Part shown: in pieces, positions 10,494 to 19,749 of the stretch
Layout of the letters: each line of letters opens with the position of its first letter
How positions within the stretch are numbered: position 1 is the stretch's first letter
Source of the DNA: Hydractinia symbiolongicarpus
Lineage: Eukaryota > Cnidaria > Hydrozoa > Anthoathecata > Hydractiniidae
Direction: 5' to 3'
Length of the DNA: 64,000 nucleotides
NCBI RefSeq assembly: GCF_029227915.1
Contig: NC_079886.1
Coordinates: forward strand, 12,049,501-12,113,500
Position numbers and translations under genes: made by a program
Notes under the pieces: model-generated
The model's input: the letters and a program-made list of their open reading frames with translations, nothing else
What the model was told of the DNA's origin: nothing
Database searches by the model: none

Positions 10494-11791
10494 TCATAAG
10501 AGTAGCCATTTATTAGTACTCCATCCTATCCAGGCTACCGTCCAAAATATTAAGCTGGACATCTTGTAACAGATACACGTAACATTTAAAACACCTGTTC
10601 CATCGGCTTCTTTGATGATATGCAGGGTGATTCCATCACTCAGTCTTAGTAATGGTCTACCACTACCATGCAGCATGTCATCGGGGGAGCTCTGGAAGTC
10701 CACAAATAGGGCATAGCGTTCATTAAAAACTGTCCGATAGTTACATTAGTATTCCCACGCCTGCCAAATATATTGACGATTTGCTCCAAATGATCCTTGA
10801 GCAACATTTCGTGACTATACAATTCATTAGGTTCCCCCTCGACAGTGACGCTGATCTTCTCGATTTTTGGGTTGTAAAACGTTTCGTTAACACCGGCATA
10901 GGGTTTTATTTTGGAGGGATCTAAAAACAGCAGCAGTACACCTTTGAAGGACTTGGAAGGACTATCAATCTGGAGATTGTATGAGGTATCAGCCTTTTTC
11001 ATTATAAGCACCTTCATTCTAAGTACCCTCTCATAGGGTAGGGCGAGTCTCGAAAATCGGGACATCATGGCACTTGCCACTCCCTCATGATTGACCTTGT
11101 CGAATTCCAGCCTGATGTTAATTATTTTATACGCGGCATCAGCTGCCTTGGCCGCCGTAGACCCCGAGGCTGCCGTCCCTGCATTCTTGATGACATCGCT
11201 GTAAGGCCGAGATTGATAATGAATTGCAATCTGTCGTACAGGCCTGCCGGATAAAAAGGCAAATCTCGTGTCAACTCGAACATCTTTCCAATGGGTATAC
11301 AAAAGGTATGTCCATAGGCTTTAACGATAGCTTTCTACTCATCTGTTCCCACATGACCAGTTGCCTTGACCTGTAGGGCCCTGATGGTCCCGTCATTGGG
11401 TTTAATACCTTCCAATATGAGGTTGTTGTTACGTTCGAACTTGGATAGCCAGAGATCCCGGTACAATGCCAGAATATTGCAATCAGAGATATTTTGAACC
11501 TACTTGTTGTTTAGAGTAATACGTAGGTTCTTCACCAGACTTTTCCCTATGTTTGACACGATCGTACGTGCCGTGTTGGTTCCCATTATTGCCAAATCAA
11601 ATAAGAGCTTGAGACTAACCGGGATAATGACATCATGGAGTGGCATGTTTGGAATGTCAACGTACAGATCTTCTTCCTGGTCAAAGGTCGAGGGTGTATG
11701 GGAAATCTGGACTCTTTGTCAGCGCCCCTTCATACCTAATAGCTTCTTGCTTTCTGCGTAGGGGTCCATCAATGTACCGTATGCGTTCATT
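10494..11791 (-). pseudogene. Polinton major capsid protein, double jelly roll (frameshifted)
   Basis: Fragments in different frames follow each other on the minus strand. The N-terminal segment (about 11791-11500) has LYVDIPNMPLHDVIIPVS and NLRITLNN-type strands; the middle (about 11500-11300) has ALYRDLWLSKFERNN; the 218-residue ORF at 11302-10646 holds the second jelly roll with FYNPKIEKISVTVEGEPN; the end (10703-10494) reads SSPDDMLHGSGRPL and ITLHIIKEADGTGVLNV. These are the landmarks of Polinton MCPs, which form the hexameric capsomers of the predicted particle. At least two frameshifts and two stop codons are visible, so the copy is dead. Confidence 0.75.
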
Positions 11792-11824
11792 ATATATTTA
11801 TTATATATGATATGTAAATAAAGG

Positions 11825-12542
11825 ATGGCTGATAACCCGGGATATGATGTTACGGACGAGAAAGACATAGGTAGGCATGATGATAAAGGTGACAAAGAGG
11901 ATACCCAGCAATCAACGCAATTGCCTGCATCATTGGGGACTTCAACGCCGGGTCAGCAGCAGGGAGGTGCGCGCAGGCAACTGGAGCTGGGGCTGGAGGC
12001 GCAAAAGACTGAGCTATTTCATTTGAAAGTTGATAACCTGTACACGAATCTTAGGGACGGGATGGTAATGACGCCCAATGCGATGCATTACGATAGGTTC
12101 CGAATGGGTGAGGGGGTGAAATATTAAAGAAGGTTGTGACAGGGAAGAAATTACTACCGGAAGTAATACTTGCGCTGCAAGATGGTAATTTTCCAACCAT
12201 AAAACAGCTCCAGGTTAGGTGTGGCACATATGAGAGCGATAGGCTTTGAAGACTATCAGAAACCCAACAAAGGTAGTAGGACAGAGGCCCAGAATCTTAT
12301 CCGTGATGTTAATGTCCTTATGAATAGGGATGAGGATGATGAGAGGACCCCTTTGATAAGACCCGAGGTGATGGAGATGGAGACGTATGACAGTATTCAA
12401 AATTTGTGGAAGGTTATACAGATACCTCATTTGCAGGCATTGACGATGATGATGAGGAGATTAATGTAGGGGCCCTTTCCTCCGAGGTTTTTAAGCATCT
12501 GAGAAATATTAAGTCTGAGTTGATGAAAATCGCCGAAATATA
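11825..12542 (+). pseudogene. Polinton accessory protein, broken
   Basis: A divergent gene starting 35 bp from the capsid protein start. The first ORF (11825-12127) has an acidic, Gln-rich N-terminus and then a conserved-looking block (LYTNLRDGMVMTPNAMHYDRF). It continues in other frames (VILALQDGNFPTIKQLQ, then 12221-12469 with NLIRDVNVLMNRDEDDERTPLI). Two frameshifts are needed to join them. Function unknown; only its position in the element supports the assignment. Confidence 0.5.
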
Positions 12543-12596
12543 GGCCAGGATGAGGCCGACCCCTGTTATTATCATAGTAGTCTTGGTATCCTCATG

Positions 12597-13690
12597 TTAG
12601 TTTTGTTGAGGTTGTTCGTGTATTGGGGGCGATGCAGTAGGCCTGGGAGGTATAGATGGTATGGCCTGTATAGTATGATCAGGAGTATGTATGGGGGGCG
12701 TGGTATGCTTTGTGGGTATAGGGGGCTTGGCATGCTTTGGGGTATATATAGGTGTTTTGGCAGTATGCTTGAGGGGTGCGGCGAATGCATGCCTTACAAT
12801 AGGCTTGTTATTTAGGTCAAGTCTGATGCCTATTATTGCGTTTGCGGGTGCGATCAAAATATTATTGTTGTATCCGACAATTTTGTCTATGCGCAAGTTC
12901 ATATCGGATGGTAGCATGTACACGCCTTGTATAACGGCGAAGTCCACAGGAGTTCGGGCATACTGCAATACCTTTTGGAATTTGGTGATGTCATGACTTA
13001 CGTTCTCCTGACGTTGGACCATGGCCTCAAATTTTTGTAACAAAATTTGCCTTGCTGTATAATTATCGCCACCGGTCCTGATTAAGGATGCTTTCGCCCC
13101 TGCTTGAGACCCTAGCAATAGGACCACGTAAACCCAGATACTCTCGCTTAGCTTTGTCAATCCTTCAGATGTAAGGTTTTGGCTTGTAGGCATAATAAAT
13201 TTCGCCCAGTCACCGTCAACCTGGGGCCACCATCTACCATTTGTCAATGACGACATGACAGCCTTAAACTTGTACAAAGAATTGGCATCTGCGCCATATT
13301 CCCTACATACTTGGGCGTATCCCGAGGTTGAGTAGGGATTTTTGTATTGTTCAAAACCATCGTCGTACGGCATGGGAACTTTCATTCTTGCCAGAATACG
13401 ACGAATATGGTAGTAAACGTGGAATTTGAAAATGCTGTTGATGAGGGGTACCGAGCCTGTCATGTGTTTGCTACAGATGCCTAGGACCGTTGTTGCACAA
13501 TGGGTAGCGAAATTAACCTGGATATTCCAGTAGTCCAGCGCCTGCCCTTTCTACCCTACACTAACAGGGTCATTGAGATAGGTCGTTGGGATGGCGTACT
13601 TCGTGAATTCGGGGAATACCACGGAAATATGGGAGTCTGTACTCACGTACAGGTCCTGATGCTCCAGGTTTTTTACACCAAGTGGCCATT
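12597..13690 (-). pseudogene. Polinton conserved protein with Pro/Thr-rich tail
   Basis: The ORF at 13463-12597 (288 residues) continues upstream in the same frame through an in-frame TAG near 13550 to about 13690 (LYVSTDSHISVVFPEF, ALDYWNIQVNF). The core has PLINSIFKFHVYYHIRRIL and NPYSTSGYAQVCREYG, then FQKVLQYARTPVDFAV. The last 60 residues are a Pro/Thr/His low-complexity tail. I believe this core recurs in cnidarian Polintons, possibly as a virion protein, but I cannot name its function. Decayed by at least one stop. Confidence 0.5.
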
Positions 13691-13744
13691 ACTTTTATAC
13701 TTTACACAGTGGTTATATTGATAGATGTTCATTTTTATTAAAAC

Positions 13745-14388
13745 AAAAGGATGTGAAACAACTCTATATTACCGACATAGATAAACCTACGATTTTCGAG
13801 GACTACCCGGGACAGGACACCCGTATTGCACTATAATCTATCAGCATTGAACAACGGTATCACCATACAGAAAGTGGGGCCTGATCAGAGGGTTACTAGT
13901 ATTGAGATTATGAATGGTTTGTATAGGATCGCGGCTATTGTCAACAGCCAGGCAGAAGATAAGATCAACCTGTTTGTATTGAAAAATGCCTACTGCAGGC
14001 TCTGCGTCAGTAACGGGTATACGGTGGTGATCGGTATACAATTGCGAGAGCTTTTGGGATTAACCTATGACCCCGCAAAAAATATTATACGAAGGGTGAC
14101 TACGATACCATATAGAGAACCGATATATACCAGAAATTAAGACTTATTTGTCCACAATTGGATGAAGACGACTGCCTCCTTGATGGCAAAAAATCTAAGG
14201 TTCTGGCCTTGCTTTCCACCAAAGAATTGAACGCTTGGGGAGACATGCTGACCTGGATCTTTGACAGTCCTGTATACCTTCCCCTAAAGGGGTCCACTGA
14301 CCGTCTTGAGTTTATGCTGACAGATGTGTACCATCACGAGAAAAACGTCACGTTTTTTGACATCACAATGCATTTGCTGATAGAATAA
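13745..14388 (+). pseudogene. Polinton minor capsid (penton-like) protein, frameshifted
   Basis: The ORFs at 13826-14140 and 14158-14388 are consecutive segments of one gene in different frames. The first contains YTVVIGIQLRELLGLTYD, resembling the LxxLLGF block of penton-type single jelly rolls. The second has SKVLALLSTKEL and RLEFMLTDVYHHEKN, similar to the terminal strands of the family. A short upstream segment in another frame (ITDIDKPTIFEDYPG) may be the N-terminus. In Polintons this protein forms capsid vertices. Family call is moderate; the broken state is clear. Confidence 0.5.
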
Positions 14389-14392
14389 AAGA

Positions 14393-14948
14393 ATGAGTGA
14401 TATTGGCAAACTTATTCCGAGTTTGCCGCCGAGTGCACCTGCGCAGCTCCCTGATCATGATGAGGGACAGATTTTTAGGCTCAAGAAAATCGAAGAAATC
14501 GAACATTATCTAAGGGATGAAATAAAGGAGCGGAATAGATCGGCAAAGAAGTTCAAAATGCGCAATACGTGGGTCAGGATGTGCGACCATGGTCTGCTTG
14601 GCGTAAGTGTTATCACGTCGGGGCTTGGGATAGGAGCCATGGCCTCAGGTATGGGGACCCTTGGCTTTTGCCATGGGAGGACTCGCAATTGCCGCCGAAA
14701 TAGGGCAAGCCGGTCTTCGGAACGCTTCAAAACGTCTACGTGTTAAATCCAAAAAACATGAGGGTATAAGACTACTTGCGGAGGCAAAACTAAACTCGAT
14801 AGTGGATCTTACTTCAAAGGCAATGGAAAATGGTGTCATCAGCGACTATGAGTATAGCTTAATCTCCCGTGAGAAGGAAAGGTATATGCTGTTGAAGGAA
14901 CAAATGCGGCAGAGATTTAACAGAATCGTTAATGCTATCAACGAATAG
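14393..14948 (+). pseudogene. Polinton conserved helical protein with glycine-rich membrane segment
   Basis: Two ORFs (14393-14746 and 14661-14948) are halves of one gene separated by a +1 frameshift near 14665 in GGCTTTTGCCATGGG. The N-terminal half has a Pro-rich leader and a coiled helix (LKKIEEIEHYLRDEIKERNR). The junction area is hydrophobic and Gly/Ala-rich (VSVITSGLGIGAMASGMG), likely membrane-inserting. The C-terminal half is helical (LLAEAKLNSIVDLTSKAMEN). It begins 4 bp after the penton gene stop, as in compact viral operons. Function not known. Confidence 0.6.
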
Positions 14949-15189
14949 GAGAGAGCCCAGCTGGTTGCCAAGGGTAGGGAGGAGGGTAAGGATGAAATTA
15001 AAAAAAGCATCAATCTGTGCAATATGCAAGCACTATGTAGAGTCCTCACCAGAATATAGGCCTTAATTTTAGGAGAAATAGAGTGTGTAACAACCGTATG
15101 CGGCCCATACAGTTGTTAAAATACCTTGGAAAGTATTAAAAAATGACATGATATTTTATAGGCTCAAAAGGCCTATAAAATATATGGTT

Positions 15190-15763
15190 CTAGTCCTCAC
15201 TTAGTAACCACTCCTTTTTAAAGTCTTTATACCGGTATTCTGTGGTGTGTACCTGGGGGTAGTAATTCTTACCCTGTACATACACCGATGAAATGGCTAG
15301 GATGGCACTGACCTGACAGGCCTCATCGTAGGGTACGGGCATACCATGGAATTTGGTAGTAATTATGTCCTTATAATATTGAAGTTTGGCGTTCACATCC
15401 TTTTTTACAGGCCCTGTCGTTAATTTTTGAAAAATTAACTCTTCGATCTTGTCCCAGATTTGGCGGTACCTCGCAACCCAATCTGGATACTCCTCAAAAT
15501 CGAGGCTCATTACCGGTGATGCATTAGCGTTATACTTGTTCACCCCATGTGGGGACCAGATTTTTTGGTGTTTTCACCCTAAGGGCTACCACGAGGTCCT
15601 GTGTATGATAACCTATCAAATATCGTTTGTCCTTACCTCCGTTAGCAGGCCTGGCTTCCGAAACTGCCAGATATTCCACTTTGATATCGTTGATATCCGT
15701 AAACGTACTAGCAAAATTGTAGAATAATTTTGAATTGACAAGCTCATTTTCAAATTGCAGCAT
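15190..15763 (-). pseudogene. Polinton hypothetical protein, one frameshift
   Basis: ORFs 15763-15530 and 15543-15190 overlap and read as one protein if a single base is dropped in the GGGG run near 15538 (VPTWG then VNKYNANASP). The first part has LVNSKLFYNFASTFTDI and YLIGYHTQDLVVALRV; the second has WVARYRQIWDKIEELIFQKL and GKNYYPQV. No catalytic motif is recognised. It lies on the same strand as the small ORFs upstream, with a 14-bp overlap, suggesting a transcription unit running from about 16345 to 15190. Confidence 0.55.
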
Positions 15764-15956
15764 CTTCTTTATTGTATATGAACGATTGCAGAGAATTACA
15801 TGTCATCGTACATACGCAGCGACCCCTATTATATGTGATATGTTCATGGTAGCAGTACCAGCACAACATTTTACCGCTTACCAAGAACCTACGACCACAG
15901 GTACATTTGTCGTAGGCATCGAGTACCCTTTCACAGTCATTACAATGCTCATTCAT
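15750..15956 (-). CDS. Small Cys-rich zinc-ribbon-like protein (Polinton)
   Basis: A 68-residue ORF with Cys pairs CNDC, CTC and CWYC plus further Cys/His (HEHITYNRGRCVC), consistent with a small zinc-binding protein. Its stop overlaps the start of the next ORF by 14 bp. No named family recognised. Confidence 0.5.
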   Translation of the reverse strand: MNEHCNDCERVLDAYDKCTCGRRFLVSGKMLCWYCYHEHITYNRGRCVCTMTCNSLQSFIYNKEDAAI

Positions 15957-15991
15957 TTACTCTATCACAGTTACATTGACGATCTAGGGTA

Positions 15992-16186
15992 TTAATTTGA
16001 TCCCAGTGGTCTTGATTTCTCTGCTTTATTATACTGCTCCTTCTCTGATTCTTGTACGCATGCCAGGGTTACAAGTGGTAGGGAGAGACCAATGGCGGTA
16101 AGGAAGGTCATGAATAACATACTTTTCAAGTTGTTAATGCACATTTTATTATAGGTCATTTTACAACAATTGCTATAGGATAACAT
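15992..16186 (-). CDS. Small single-pass membrane protein (Polinton)
   Basis: A 64-residue ORF with one strong hydrophobic segment (MLFMTFLTAIGLSLPLVTLAC) and a charged C-terminus. It sits 35 bp upstream of the Cys-rich ORF and 1 bp downstream of another tiny ORF on the same strand. Function unknown; the real start could be one of the internal Met codons. Confidence 0.4.
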   Translation of the reverse strand: MLSYSNCCKMTYNKMCINNLKSMLFMTFLTAIGLSLPLVTLACVQESEKEQYNKAEKSRPLGSN

Positions 16187-16187
16187 T

Positions 16188-16345
16188 TCAAGTCAACCCC
16201 CAATACTTTTTGAGACCTAACTTTTCATCCCCTGGAAAGTACCAATCGATGACCCTATCCGGATGCCAGGCTATTGGAAGAAGATCCTCTTTAATCCCGG
16301 CCTTCCTCATATTCCATTAATAGCAGGCCTCGAGTAGAATTTTTT
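16188..16345 (-). pseudogene. Tiny conserved ORF with AWHPDR motif (Polinton)
   Basis: Minus-strand ORF of 40 residues (16310-16188) reading LLPIAWHPDRVIDWYFPGDE. Upstream, the frame continues through one TAA with TNIHQKILLEAC to about 16345. AWHPxR-type blocks occur in short proteins of large DNA viruses and related elements, which fits a Polinton; that comparison is from memory. It is too short for usual ORF calling. Confidence 0.4.
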
Positions 16346-16599
16346 GATGAATATTAGTATCGTTAAGGAATTACCCTTAGGTGCGCGTTGATTATTAGGG
16401 AATTGCGCTAGAATCTTGATGACGTCATTATGGTGAATACTAGGTACTTGGATGGTGTTGGATTACTAGATCCTATGTAGATTAATATGGTCTAGGGATG
16501 GGGGTGTGGTGACTATTAGGGGATTGTCAGTGACTTGTCGGTGACTTTGCTAGGGGTTCCTGTGGGTTGCCGTGACGTCACTGTTGTGCGCGCACGCGA

Positions 16600-17544
16600 C
16601 TGCGCTAGAACATACGTTTTCCTATATCTACGTCATCAAAAAACCTTCAAACCCCAATATCTCTGCAACCGTTTGTCAAAAGTATTCCTATACATTTTCT
16701 TGATCAGCAGTTTAATCTCTACACAATAAAGGCAACGAGAAAACAAGATTCTAATTTTTTTGTGTGGATGGGTTGCTGACGTCATCAAAATTTATATTCT
16801 GCCTCAGTGGATTTTTTCACAAGCTTTATCGACTAGCCTATATAATAATACGGAGAGTGTGTCCGTCTGTCTGTGGCAGGCAAAGTTGATGCGTTTATTT
16901 TCCTTTGATGTTGCCGAAAAAGTTATGTCTAATATGTTAAATTTTCTGACGTTACGGCACGACGTCAATAACACTACTTTAACGTCAATATCCTATATTT
17001 TAAATTAATGAAGCCATTATAGTGTACCTAAAATTTTGAGGCCAAATAGCTTGGAAACGAAGTGGTGACGTCAATGATTTTTCACCGCGTGGGTAACTAG
17101 GGACCACCTAGGACCAAAGACGTCAGCAAAACGTCCTAAACAACCAACTTTTCAATGTCCTATTGCCTAAGTGGATTTTTCCACGGGTTTTTACCGATAT
17201 GAAAAGATATGATCCTATACATTTTCTTGATCAGCGTTTCGAGATCTATAAGATGGAGGCAACAGGAATACAAATTTCGAAAGAAAATTTTTGAGGTTTT
17301 GACAGGCCATTGCTGACGTCAGCAAAATTTTTAAACCCTAAATCATTAAATGCTCATCAATAGCACATGATCATAAACATTTTCTTGAGCAGCGCCTTAA
17401 GCTCTACACAATAAAGGCAATGTGAAAACAAACTTTTAATTTTTCTTTTGTGGATGGGTTGCTGACGTCATCAAAATTTAAATAACGCTTCTTTTTCATT
17501 TTCATCCTGCCTCAGTGGATTTTTCCACGGGCTTTATCGACTAG
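16600..17544 (+). mobile_element. Head-to-tail Helitron-like non-autonomous repeats
   Basis: One 3' end is at 16836 and a second at 17544. Each ends with a GTGGATTTTTCCAC-type hairpin (degenerate in the first), about 12 bp of spacer, then TCGACTAG. Hairpin plus CTAG is the Helitron 3' signature (CTRR). Directly after the first CTAG the next unit starts (C)CTATATAATAATACGG, the same start that follows CTAG elsewhere here as TCTATATAATAATACG. Unit 16837-17544 is 708 bp and has no protein. The upstream unit is truncated on its 5' side. GACGTCA palindromes are dense throughout. Confidence 0.65.
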
Positions 17545-18114
17545 TTGGATAATAACACAATTTGTTGCACTGTTAGGATTCTTATTGGCTTAAAACTCAT
17601 TTTAGCCTTTTTCTCAGAAAAAATCTGTCAAAACGAGGATTTAGGCTTTAGCCTGGATAAGTTTCTCTATCTCTCTATTTACCTATCTATTTCCTCAGGA
17701 GATTTTAAAGGTTCCGAAAATCAATAAAAGTTATGAATTGAAAACGTTTTCTCATCTTTTTGAGTTGTGGCCTCAAGCAAAGCAAATCGCATATTTTTTT
17801 TTAAAAAAAGAAATTACTAAAAACTCTACTTTGCTTTTCTTTTTGTTCCATTGCAAACTAGTCATAATTGTAATCAATCATTGCCAAATATTTTTGTTGT
17901 CATCCACCAAAGCAAGGGAAAAAAAGAAGCCCCGGGGACAACCTGCTAATTTGTTGTTTTATCATGCCAAACATTCGAAGAGGTTTGGTGCATGAAGCTC
18001 TGAAGATAAAGCACACAAGTGACATTATATCTTACAACAAACGCAAACAAAACGAAACGTGTCATAATAAACTCACATTTTAAAAGAAATTGCTAACAAA
18101 AATACAGCCTATCA

Positions 18115-18665
18115 TTTATGGTTGAAAGTCTTGTGATTGAAACGTTTATGGTCTTAAACGGCATTTAGTTGACAAAAAATCAAACTTTTGTACCATAATC
18201 ATTTTCAGCATACTTTATTTGTTAACTGTGCCAGATTCAGCGAAAATGAAGTAGTTTTAATTTTTGAACAAATTTTGGCCTGAAATGACATTTAGGTGAA
18301 AAAAAATCACATTTTTCTATCATCATCACTTTCAGCATACTTTATTTGTTAACTGTGCCAAATTTGGCCGAAAATGAAGTGGTTTTAATTTTTGGACTAT
18401 TTTTGGCCTAAAATGGCATTTAGGTGACAAAAACCAGAAGTTTGATGTCACCATTATGTTCAGCATACTTTTTTTGTTAACTTTGCCAATTTTTGTTAAA
18501 AATGAAGTAGTTTTAATTTTTGGACCAATTTTGGCCTAAAATGACACTTAAGGTAGCAAAAAATCAAAATTTTGATGTCACCATCATGTTCAGCATACTT
18601 TTTTTGTTAACTGTGTCAATTTTTGTTGAAAATAAATACCAATTTTGGCCTGAAACGTCATTTAG
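18115..18665 (+). repeat. ~127-bp tandem repeat, about four copies
   Basis: The phrase CAGCATACTTTATTTGTTAAC recurs, with changes, at about 18206, 18333, 18461 and 18591, giving periods of 127 to 130 bp. Each unit also has GAAGTAGTTTTAATTTTTG and TTGGCCTAAAATGACATTTAGG. No coding frame is maintained. Confidence 0.8.
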
Positions 18666-18866
18666 ATGGCTTTCCAGTACTTAGGGAGCTTGGGTACGAA
18701 GTTTAAATCTGTGACGTTGAAATTGACCATTTGGGACAGGGTTAGTTAGTTAATCCATAGTCACAAGAAAAAAAGATAGTCTAGTTGCGTGGACCGTCGG
18801 CATTGTTTACGCGAACTATCCTCAATCAGCCTGGGACGGCCCGCTCATCCTGCACAGAAGTTCAAA

Positions 18867-19217
18867 ATGGCGGCGCATGCAGGAGGAGACTACCTTGCAG
18901 GCGAAGATCTTGATGATTTATTTGAGTTACTTGAAGGCGGTTTTCTTGATGAAGATGTGGATTTTAATGTGGAATTAGATGCTGTAATAACGGAAGTGGA
19001 AGCTTACGAAGAAGTTGGGTATCCTTGTCAGGATTGTGATAATAATAAAAGTATGAATCTTCTGGAACACATGCTTACTATGTTTACAAGAGTTAGCAGC
19101 TTTTCCTATGCTAGAGACATACGTGAAAAACATAAGGCTGCTAAAAAACTTGCAAAGAAAAGATCATTGAGAACTGAAATTAAAAAAGCCAGTAGCAGCA
19201 AAGACATGGGTCACTGA
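18867..19217 (+). pseudogene. Accessory C2H2-type gene of the P-like element, internally deleted
   Basis: From ATG at 18867 the product begins with an acidic domain (LAGEDLDDLFELLEGGFLDED, nearly identical in copy 2 at 53738). It reaches CQDCD, the first Cys pair of the zinc finger, and then jumps to the C-terminal tail (MNLLEHMLTMFTRV, ending KKASSSKDMGH). About 860 bp present in copy 2 are missing, with a short AATAATAAA filler at the join. The deletion preserves the reading frame, giving a short protein of acidic head plus basic tail. Confidence 0.75.
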
Positions 19218-19258
19218 TTCATCTAGTTCCGGGCATGAACTATAAAATCTGCCACAAT

Positions 19259-19721
19259 GGCTATTTTTATAGCCACACATGTGATAAAAAAACATTACAC
19301 ATGGCTAAAAATCACAATAAAAATTCATTCCTTTTTTTTTTTTTTTCTGGTTGAACTTCAGACAAAAATCAGGATCCCTCACAGTACGATTTAGAGGTGC
19401 CGTGTGAGAAATCCTGTTACTTCATTTACGGTCAATTTAAGATATCAGGATTCCTCTGATTTTCCTGTAAATATATGCGTGAGTAATTCTGACGCGTTTT
19501 GAAAAAGTGACAACATTGCAATTTTTTCATAGCTAATAGCTTTCACAAAATAATAGATAGATGGGACATAGAAAAAATAAACATACATACTCATCCAATA
19601 ACCATCTCCTAAAGTGATCCAATGATAGAACAAAGCATCTCCAGTCCCACAATATAAAGAGAACTAGATAAAATTGCCAATTAATAACATTTTTTCAAAT
19701 GTGTGGCTATAAAAATAGCCG
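19259..19721. repeat. Inverted repeat between the two convergent genes
   Basis: GGCTATTTTTATAGCCACAC at about 19259 is mirrored by GTGTGGCTATAAAAATAGCC at about 19701. Each arm also contains its own hairpin GGCTAT-TTTT-ATAGCC. The pair encloses about 410 bp between the 3' ends of the convergent genes and is conserved in the second P-like copy at about 54974-55436. It may be a subterminal element or a nested MITE. Confidence 0.6.
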
Positions 19722-19749
19722 TTTTGTTGTGTGCTTCATTCAAAGTGTA

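Larger units (their letters stand above)
9075..16345. mobile_element. Decayed Polinton/Maverick element
   Basis: The gene set is a retroviral-type integrase, a small C-terminal membrane protein, a double-jelly-roll major capsid protein, a penton-like protein and several small conserved ORFs, on both strands. That combination is specific to Polintons, virus-like DNA transposons. Protein-primed DNA polymerase B, packaging ATPase and the adenovirus-like protease are not found in the window, and no terminal inverted repeat pair was identified, so this is a partial copy. Most genes carry frameshifts or stops. Confidence 0.8.

Noticed and set aside
12594-12996. Gly/Cys-rich plus-strand ORFs
   Set aside because: Antisense to the Pro/Thr/His-rich tail of the minus-strand Polinton protein; composition follows from that repeat.
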